Source: CAYQJS01 sp964417895 (lineage in GTDB: Bacteria > Chloroflexota > UBA6077 > SHYK01). From it: 64,000 nucleotides of DNA. Both the position numbers and the translations under genes were made by a program. The stretch lies in NCBI GenBank assembly GCA_964417895.1, contig CAYQJS010000009.1:61900-125899 (forward strand), given 5' to 3'. The notes under the pieces are model-generated. The model was given only the letters and a program-made list of their open reading frames with translations. It searched no databases and was not told where the DNA came from. Of this stretch, positions 58,684-64,000 are shown piece by piece (the stretch's first letter is position 1; the number at the start of each line of letters is the position of its first letter).

Positions 58684-59079
58684 ATGGGCAGCCCCGCAAG
58701 CATGCCTCGTTTTGGAACCGTCGTCACCTGCATCGACGGGCGAGTCCAGGAGCCAGTGGCGCGCTGGCTCAAGCAGACCTACCAGCTGGACTACGTGGAC
58801 GTGATCACCGAGCCCGGGCCAGATAGGTTTCTCTCGGAGAATGGCGGCGGCCGCGTACGGGCCATTCGGGATATGGTGGACATTTCCCTTAACGCGCACC
58901 ATTCGAACCTGCTGGCGATCGCGGGACATCACGATTGCGCAGCCAATCCGGTCTCCACTAACGAGCACCTCGAACAGATCAGGAAAGCGGTGCAGGTAAT
59001 TCGCTTCTGGAATCTGCCCGTGACCGTGGTCGGACTCTGGGTGAACGACGCGTGGCGCGTCGAGACCGTGGCCGGTTAG
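58684..59079 (+). CDS. Beta-carbonic-anhydrase-like protein
   Basis: 131 residues from ATG 58684 (or ATG 58702). The zinc site of beta carbonic anhydrases is recognisable: C16-x-D18-x-R20 (TCIDGR) and H82-x-x-C85 (AGHHDC). The length is much shorter than standard enzymes (~200 residues), and the dimer-forming N-terminal helix is missing. It may hydrate CO2 weakly or have another zinc function. It ends 7 bp before mutM and is probably co-transcribed. Confidence 0.75.
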   Translation: MGSPASMPRFGTVVTCIDGRVQEPVARWLKQTYQLDYVDVITEPGPDRFLSENGGGRVRAIRDMVDISLNAHHSNLLAIAGHHDCAANPVSTNEHLEQIRKAVQVIRFWNLPVTVVGLWVNDAWRVETVAG

Positions 59080-59086
59080 GAGGCGT

Positions 59087-59971
59087 ATGCCGGAGCTTCC
59101 CGAAGTCGAGACGATACGCCGCGACCTGGCCGAGGAGGTGGTCGGGCGGCGCATCACCACCGTGCGCGTCTGGCGGAGAGCGGGTGCTACGAACGGAACC
59201 AGCGCCAGCCGCGTTCGGCCAGGGCCGCCACGCATCTGGCAGCAACGACTCGATGGGCAGGTCGCCGACCGTGAGCTCCGCCGCCTCTCAGGCCGGGTCA
59301 TCCACGCCATCGCCCGGCGGGGCAAGTACCTGCTCTTCGACGTGGGCGATGGCGACGCTCTCTTGATCCACCTTGGGATGTCCGGGAGCATCGCCCTGAT
59401 AGACCCCGCCTGCGAGCCCGAGAAGCATGCTTTCCTGGGCCTTCGCTTGGACGATGGGCGCGAGCTGCGGCTCTCCGACCCGCGCGGCTTCGGCGAGGCT
59501 CGGCATCTAGCTGGCGGCGAGGTCAGCGCCCTCGATGGGCGGCTCGGCCCGGAGCCGCTGAGCCCCGAGTTCAGCACGGATTATCTCGCCGGACAGTTCG
59601 CCCGGAGGTCCGCCCTGGTCAAAGGGTTGCTGCTCAACCAGTCTATTGTTGCCGGGCTGGGTAATATCTACGTGGACGAGGCGCTATGGATGGCGCGGGT
59701 CCATCCGGAACGGCGGGCTAATACTCTCACGCGCCATGAGGTCGAGGCGCTGGGGCGTGCAGTCGTTCAGGTGCTGACCGAGGCCATCGAGCGTCGGGGC
59801 ACGACGTTCAGCGACTTCCGCGACCTGTACGGCCGTCCGGGGGACAACGGCCCAAGCCTGCGCGTTTTCCATCGCGCCGAGGAGCCCTGTCCCCGCTGTG
59901 GTGGGCCGATCCGGCTCATTCGAGTTTCGGGCCGCGGCAGCTCCGTGTGCCCTGCCTGCCAAGCGATATAG
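59087..59971 (+). CDS. mutM: Formamidopyrimidine-DNA glycosylase
   Basis: 294 residues, ATG 59087 with AGGAGG upstream. Starts MPELPEVETIRRDL with catalytic Pro2 and Glu3; the helix-two-turn-helix line is VKGLLLNQSIVAGLGNIYVDE. The C-terminal zinc finger runs from CPRCGGPI to SVCPACQ with four Cys. It excises 8-oxoG and formamidopyrimidines from DNA, complementing MutY in the same window. Confidence 0.96.
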   Translation: MPELPEVETIRRDLAEEVVGRRITTVRVWRRAGATNGTSASRVRPGPPRIWQQRLDGQVADRELRRLSGRVIHAIARRGKYLLFDVGDGDALLIHLGMSGSIALIDPACEPEKHAFLGLRLDDGRELRLSDPRGFGEARHLAGGEVSALDGRLGPEPLSPEFSTDYLAGQFARRSALVKGLLLNQSIVAGLGNIYVDEALWMARVHPERRANTLTRHEVEALGRAVVQVLTEAIERRGTTFSDFRDLYGRPGDNGPSLRVFHRAEEPCPRCGGPIRLIRVSGRGSSVCPACQAI

Positions 59972-60046
59972 CATGATGGCGTCCCGACTGACCCCTCCCC
60001 CAGCATCAGGGGAGGGGTTGGGGTGGAGGCCGCAGGAGCACTGCGC

Positions 60047-62611
60047 ATGATCGCCGACCGACGTGACTTCCGACTCGCCAAAGACGTCCGCCCGAGCCGC
60101 TACTGGCTCCACTTCGATCTCGATCTCGACGATTGGAGGTCTACGGGCCAGGCCCGAATCTCGCTGCACGTGGAGCGGCCCACGCGCGACATCACATTGC
60201 ACGCCCTCGAGCTGGAGATCGGAACCGTGCGGATCGAGGGAGGCCCCGCTCTTGAGGGCGTGACCTACGACGCGGAGGCGCAGACCGCCACGCTCCGCTT
60301 CGCCGCCGATCTGGCGGCGGGCTCGCACCACCTGGAGATCCTGTGGACCGGCCCGATCCGTGATGGCCTGCGCGGACTGTATCGCTCGACCCACGGCGGC
60401 GGGAAGTACGCTGCGACGCAGTTCGAGGCGACCGATGCTCGCCGCGCCTTCCCGTGCTTCGACGAGCCGGAGTTCAAGGCGCGCTTCGCCCTCGAGGTCG
60501 TGCATGACGCCAGCCTCGCAGCCATCGCCAACGCGCCCATCGAGCACACCGAACTGCTTCCCAACGGTCGGAGGCTGACGCGCTTCGCCGAGATGCCGCC
60601 GATCTCGACCTACTTGGTCGCCTTCACCGTTGGTCCCTATGAGGCGACGGAGGCGTCGGCCACCCACACGGATGTGCCCGTGCGGGTTTGGCTCCCGCCC
60701 GGCCTGTCGGACAAGGGGACGTACGCTCGCGACGTGCACGTGCGCTCGCTGGAGTGGCTGGAAGGCTACACGGACATTCCCTATCCCTACCGGAAGCTGG
60801 ATGCCATCGGGCTCCCCGACTTCGAAGCCGGGGCCATGGAGAATCCCGGAGCGATCACCTACCGGACCCAGTTGCTGGCGGCCGATGCCGACACGGCGTC
60901 GACTACGACGATGAAGCGCATCTTCAGCGTCGCTGCCCACGAGCTGACCCACATGTGGTGGGGCGACCTGGTGACCATGGCGTGGTGGAACGACCTGTGG
61001 CTCAACGAGTCGTTCGCTTCATTCGTCGGCGAGAAGGCGACCGCGGCGTTGAACCCGACGTGGCGCTACGGACGAGATATCGTCGCGGACGCCACACCCG
61101 CCTTCAACCTCGATCAGCTGGTCTCCACGCACCCCATCTCGATGGAGGTGCGCAACGCCGACCAGGCGTCCGAGCGATTCGACGCCATCACCTACCTCAA
61201 GGGCCAGGCTGTGCTGCGCATGATCGAGAGCTTCATTGGGGAGGACGCGTTCAAGAGGGGCGTTCACATCTACCTCGAGCGCCACGCGGAGGCCAATGCC
61301 ACCGCGGACGACTTCTGGCGAGCGCTGGATGAGGCGTCGGGGCGCGACGTCAGCTCGATCGCCAACGCCTGGATCCGCGAGCCCGGCCACCCGGTGCTGA
61401 CCTGCACGGCACGGTTCTCACCATCGGGCGTGGACGTCCAGCTCCATCAGCAGCGGTTCTTCGCGGACCCCGGGGTGGCGCCGACTGGGCAGCGCTGGCT
61501 GGTGCCCATCGTGGTCAAATATGGGACTGCCGATGGGTCGCACGAGGAGCGGCTCCTCATGGACGGCGACCTCGCCACCGTGAGCCTCCCCGGCGCCGTC
61601 TGGTACTACCCCAACGCCGGCGGGCGGGGCTTCTACCGCTACACGCTGGATGACGCCTCGCTCACGGCTCTGGTACGCGAAGGCCCGCGCAGCCTCGAGC
61701 CCGAGGAGCGCCTGATGCTGCTCGACAACTACTGGGCGCTGGCGTACGCCGGGCGGACGAGCTTGCGGCAGGTGCTCGAGCTGCTCGCCGGGCTGGCCGG
61801 CGAAGAGGACCGAGCCGTGCTCGACGCTGTGGGCGACGTGCTGGCCTGGCTCTCCACGCACGCCGTGGACGACGAGCGCCGGCCGAGGTTCGAGCGCTTC
61901 GTGGCCGGCTTCTTCGAGCCAGTGCTAGCCACCCTCGGCTGGGAAGTGCTCGCCGACGAGAGCGCTGAGGATCGCGAGAAGCGGGCGAGAGCGCTGACCA
62001 TGCTGGGGCGAGTCGCAGGCCTGGCGTCGGTGCGGACGGAAGCGCGACGGCGCATCGATGGGCATCTCGACGGCAGCGCGCGGCTGGATCCCGATATCGC
62101 CTCCGCCCTGGCGGGGGTGGCGGCGACGCAAGGAGATGACTCGCTCTACGACCGATATCTGGCCCGGATGAAGCAGTCCGAGACGACTGATGCCCAGGAG
62201 GAGGCACGCTTCCGGGGCGCACTGGCGGCCTTTGAGGACCCACGGCTGGTGGCTCGCACCGCGGACGCCTGCTTCAGCGGCGTCCTCCGTGTTCAGGACC
62301 GGGGGCTGATGCTGTCCGCTCTGCTGGGCGGCCGACACGCCCGAGCGATCGCGTGGCCTGTCCTTCGCGATCACTGGGACGCGGACGTCGCTCCCCTGGA
62401 CCCCGGGCTCAAGCATCGCATCACCGGCGCCCTGGGCCAGTTGACGCCACGGGACCTGGAGCGTGAGGCCAGCGCATTCCTTCGGGAGAAGCAGGCGCCG
62501 GACTCGGAGGAGATTACGGCCCAGACGCTCGAGCGGCTGCGCCTGAACGCCGGCGCCGCGGAGCGCATGGGCGTCGAGCTTGACGGCGCACTCGCCGCCG
62601 TCGGCGCTTGA
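60047..62611 (+). CDS. M1 family zinc aminopeptidase
   Basis: 854 residues from ATG 60047 with AGGAG 9 nt upstream; GTG 60023 is an alternative. The substrate-anchor motif reads FEAGAMENPGAI and the zinc site is VAAHELTHMWWGDLVT (HExxH, first His298), with the third ligand Glu in LWLNESFASF. The C-terminal ERAP1-like helical domain (~530-850) is full length, as in ERAP/tricorn-interacting-factor type enzymes. It removes N-terminal amino acids from peptides, probably in the cytoplasm as no signal is seen. Confidence 0.94.
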   Translation: MIADRRDFRLAKDVRPSRYWLHFDLDLDDWRSTGQARISLHVERPTRDITLHALELEIGTVRIEGGPALEGVTYDAEAQTATLRFAADLAAGSHHLEILWTGPIRDGLRGLYRSTHGGGKYAATQFEATDARRAFPCFDEPEFKARFALEVVHDASLAAIANAPIEHTELLPNGRRLTRFAEMPPISTYLVAFTVGPYEATEASATHTDVPVRVWLPPGLSDKGTYARDVHVRSLEWLEGYTDIPYPYRKLDAIGLPDFEAGAMENPGAITYRTQLLAADADTASTTTMKRIFSVAAHELTHMWWGDLVTMAWWNDLWLNESFASFVGEKATAALNPTWRYGRDIVADATPAFNLDQLVSTHPISMEVRNADQASERFDAITYLKGQAVLRMIESFIGEDAFKRGVHIYLERHAEANATADDFWRALDEASGRDVSSIANAWIREPGHPVLTCTARFSPSGVDVQLHQQRFFADPGVAPTGQRWLVPIVVKYGTADGSHEERLLMDGDLATVSLPGAVWYYPNAGGRGFYRYTLDDASLTALVREGPRSLEPEERLMLLDNYWALAYAGRTSLRQVLELLAGLAGEEDRAVLDAVGDVLAWLSTHAVDDERRPRFERFVAGFFEPVLATLGWEVLADESAEDREKRARALTMLGRVAGLASVRTEARRRIDGHLDGSARLDPDIASALAGVAATQGDDSLYDRYLARMKQSETTDAQEEARFRGALAAFEDPRLVARTADACFSGVLRVQDRGLMLSALLGGRHARAIAWPVLRDHWDADVAPLDPGLKHRITGALGQLTPRDLEREASAFLREKQAPDSEEITAQTLERLRLNAGAAERMGVELDGALAAVGA

Positions 62612-62641
62612 ACAGGTAGCGGCCAATACGTGAATATTCGC

Positions 62642-62664
62642 ATGCTGTGGGTTGTCCACAGCAT
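62642..62664. promoter_or_regulatory. Perfect inverted repeat, operator candidate for the second cupin gene
   Basis: ATGCTGTGG and CCACAGCAT are exact 9-bp arms around GTTGT, centred 30 nt before the GTG start of the cupin gene and 30 bp after the aminopeptidase stop. Its size and position suit a dimeric repressor site; no poly-T follows, so termination is less likely. Confidence 0.55.
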
Positions 62665-62682
62665 AGAGAAAGGTGATGTGCT

Positions 62683-63828
62683 GTGGCTGAAGCTATCGGA
62701 GTCTCCGAATCTGCCGCCGGTCGGAGGGCGGCGGAGGCGTGGAACGAGCCGCTCCCCTACGACCGGTGGGCGAGGTCCATCGGGATCCCCATCTACCGGG
62801 ACTACTTCATCCCTGATGCGAAGACCGTGGAGCTGGCGCGCTGGGACGAACGGGAGTGCGACGCCGCGTTCTTGCAGCTCGTCGGCAACGAGGGCGTGGC
62901 CGAGACGCGAGTGACGGAGATAGCGCCCGGCAAGACGCTGCCGCCGCTGACCTTCGGCTTCGACGAGATGGTGTACGTCCTCGAAGGTCGCGGCCTCACC
63001 ACCTTATGGAGGGAGGGCGGCGCCCGGACCACCTTCGAGTGGCAGAAGCACAGCCTCTTCCTTATCCCCAGGCACTGGACTCACCAGATCAGCAATACGC
63101 AGGGGAACAGCCCGGCACGGCTGCTCCACTGCAACTATCTGCCGCTGGCCCTGGGGTCAGTTGGTGATCCAGATCTGTTCCTCAACGTGAAGATGCCGGT
63201 CAGTGCTGCGGACGGGAACGGCGCGAGCCTCTACTCCGAGGCTACCGCGATCGAGCAGCCCGGCGCTGGTGGCCCGAAGGGTGGAGTCTTCTGGTACGGC
63301 AACTTTTTCCCCAGCATGCTCGCCTGGGACAACCTGACTCCTTTCAGGGGCCGCGGCTCGGGCGGGCACGTGATCTGGATCCGCTTCCCGGGCTCGCCCA
63401 TCACCTGCCACATGTCGGTGTTCCCCGCTCAGACGTACAAGAAGGCGCACCGCCACGGCCCGGGCTTCGTCATCGTCATCCCGGGCGGCGCCGGCTATTC
63501 GGTGCTGTGGCCGGAGGGACAGGATAAGATCGTGGTGCCGTGGCAAGAGGGAACGGTGTTCGTGCCGCCGTATCGCTGGTTCCACCAGCACTTCAACCTG
63601 GGCGCCCAGCCGGCCCGCTACCTGGCCCTGCACCCGCCGCGGGGGCTGCCCGGCTACAGTGAGGCGATCGACGAGCCGATGCGCGATCAGATCGAGTATC
63701 CGGACGAGGAGCCGTCGGTGCGCGCGCGCTTCGAAGCCGAGATCGCAAAACGGGGGCTCAGCAGCCGGATGCCCGAGGAAGCCTACAGGGACGCCAACTA
63801 CGAGTGGGCCTACGGCGACGGGGACTAG
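62683..63828 (+). CDS. Bicupin-type protein (paralogue of 6735-7850)
   Basis: 381 residues from GTG 62683 with AAGGTGAT upstream. First cupin: IAPGKTLPPLTFGFDEM then MVYVLEGRGLTTLW. Second cupin: KKAHRHGPGFVIVI then IVVPWQEGTVFVPPYRWFHQ, with HRH and HxH metal-ligand candidates. The C-terminal line SSRMPEEAYRDANYEW matches the other copy (SLMPEEAYTNPNFEW). It probably binds Fe or Mn and acts on a small acid; not further assignable. Confidence 0.8.
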   Translation: MAEAIGVSESAAGRRAAEAWNEPLPYDRWARSIGIPIYRDYFIPDAKTVELARWDERECDAAFLQLVGNEGVAETRVTEIAPGKTLPPLTFGFDEMVYVLEGRGLTTLWREGGARTTFEWQKHSLFLIPRHWTHQISNTQGNSPARLLHCNYLPLALGSVGDPDLFLNVKMPVSAADGNGASLYSEATAIEQPGAGGPKGGVFWYGNFFPSMLAWDNLTPFRGRGSGGHVIWIRFPGSPITCHMSVFPAQTYKKAHRHGPGFVIVIPGGAGYSVLWPEGQDKIVVPWQEGTVFVPPYRWFHQHFNLGAQPARYLALHPPRGLPGYSEAIDEPMRDQIEYPDEEPSVRARFEAEIAKRGLSSRMPEEAYRDANYEWAYGDGD

Positions 63829-63848
63829 CAGGCTGAAAAAAGGTTGAG

Positions 63849-64000
63849 CTTCGCTCGTAGTGAGCCTGTCCTTCGACAAGCTCAGGATGAGCGGGGTTTC
63901 GCTCGTGGTGAGCCTGTCCTTCGACAAGCTCAGGATGAGCGGGGTTTCGCTCGTAGTGAGCCTGTCCTTCGACAAGCTCAGGATGAGCGGGGTTTCGCTC
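63849..64000. repeat. 48-bp tandem repeat of the SLSKG palindrome family, running off the window
   Basis: Three full units (63849-63896, 63897-63944, 63945-63992) of the form TTTCGCTCGTRGTGAGCCTG then TCCTTCGACAAGCTCAGG and ATGAGCGGGG, with a fourth beginning at 63993. Each contains the GAGCCTGTC / GACAAGCTC hairpin. Units differ at one or two bases and touch without spacers. Confidence 0.95.

Noticed and set aside
63849..64000. CRISPR array
   Set aside because: The 48-bp units touch directly with no unique spacers and no cas genes are present; it is a tandem repeat.
1..64000. tRNA or rRNA genes
   Set aside because: No cloverleaf with a GTTCRANNC loop and acceptor stem, and no rRNA-like stretch, was recognised by eye; a tRNAscan-SE run would settle this.

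Overview
The window is a high-GC, gene-dense stretch of bacterial chromosome. It carries no rRNA, tRNA, phage or plasmid genes that I can see. Several traits fit an uncultivated Chloroflexota-like or other soil or groundwater lineage. These include many dispersed palindromic repeats in intergenic and even coding DNA, solo substrate-binding lipoproteins, F420/FMN luciferase-like oxidoreductases, many amidohydrolases, a PAC2-family protein, and MutM/MutY. The taxonomic guess is inference only; no marker gene settles it.

Layout. 1-6.4 kb: a frameshifted secreted protein with three repeated beta-sandwich-like domains, a conserved hypothetical, group II intron relics, a small ABM-like protein, a degraded small gene and the ComM/YifB ATPase. 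6.4-10.4 kb: a cupin gene flanked by 70-bp direct repeats, then a leftward set of three genes (two-TM protein, Thr/Pro-rich surface protein, papain-like peptidase). 10.6-14.7 kb: SDR, family-5 binding lipoprotein and amidohydrolase, all leftward. 15.0-18.5 kb: a rightward cluster of six uncharacterised genes. Four encode N-terminally anchored membrane proteins, one of these with HEAT-like helices, and one encodes a protein with a perfect metzincin zinc motif. 18.5-30.7 kb: an acyl-CoA ligase and two paralogous sensory modules. Each module has a PF04392-type binding lipoprotein, a sensor histidine kinase and a single-domain response regulator. The second module also has a receiver / degenerate cyclase / LuxR-HTH fusion. 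The first module is decaying and has lost most of a receiver domain.

31-54 kb is mainly catabolic: an OpgC-like acyltransferase-esterase fusion, amidohydrolase, LLM oxidoreductase, a second family-5 binding protein, three subunits of a molybdenum hydroxylase split around a ThDP-dependent enzyme, a glycosidase-like protein, an MFS transporter, a class II aldolase, a VOC protein, an Lrp regulator, a citrate synthase-like enzyme and two isochorismatase-fold hydrolases. Together these suggest oxidation and cleavage of small organic or heterocyclic acids; the substrate cannot be read from sequence. 53.4-62.6 kb is housekeeping: MutY, PAC2, GreA, NfeD-flotillin pair, carbonic-anhydrase-like protein, MutM and an M1 aminopeptidase. 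A second cupin and a 48-bp tandem repeat end the window.

The most promising unexplained items are: the metzincin cluster at 15.0-18.5 kb; a promoter-like element shared upstream of it, of the acyltransferase-esterase gene and at 24.1 kb; the binding-protein/kinase modules with a cyclase domain that has lost catalytic residues; and palindromic repeats that have entered coding sequence in frame.
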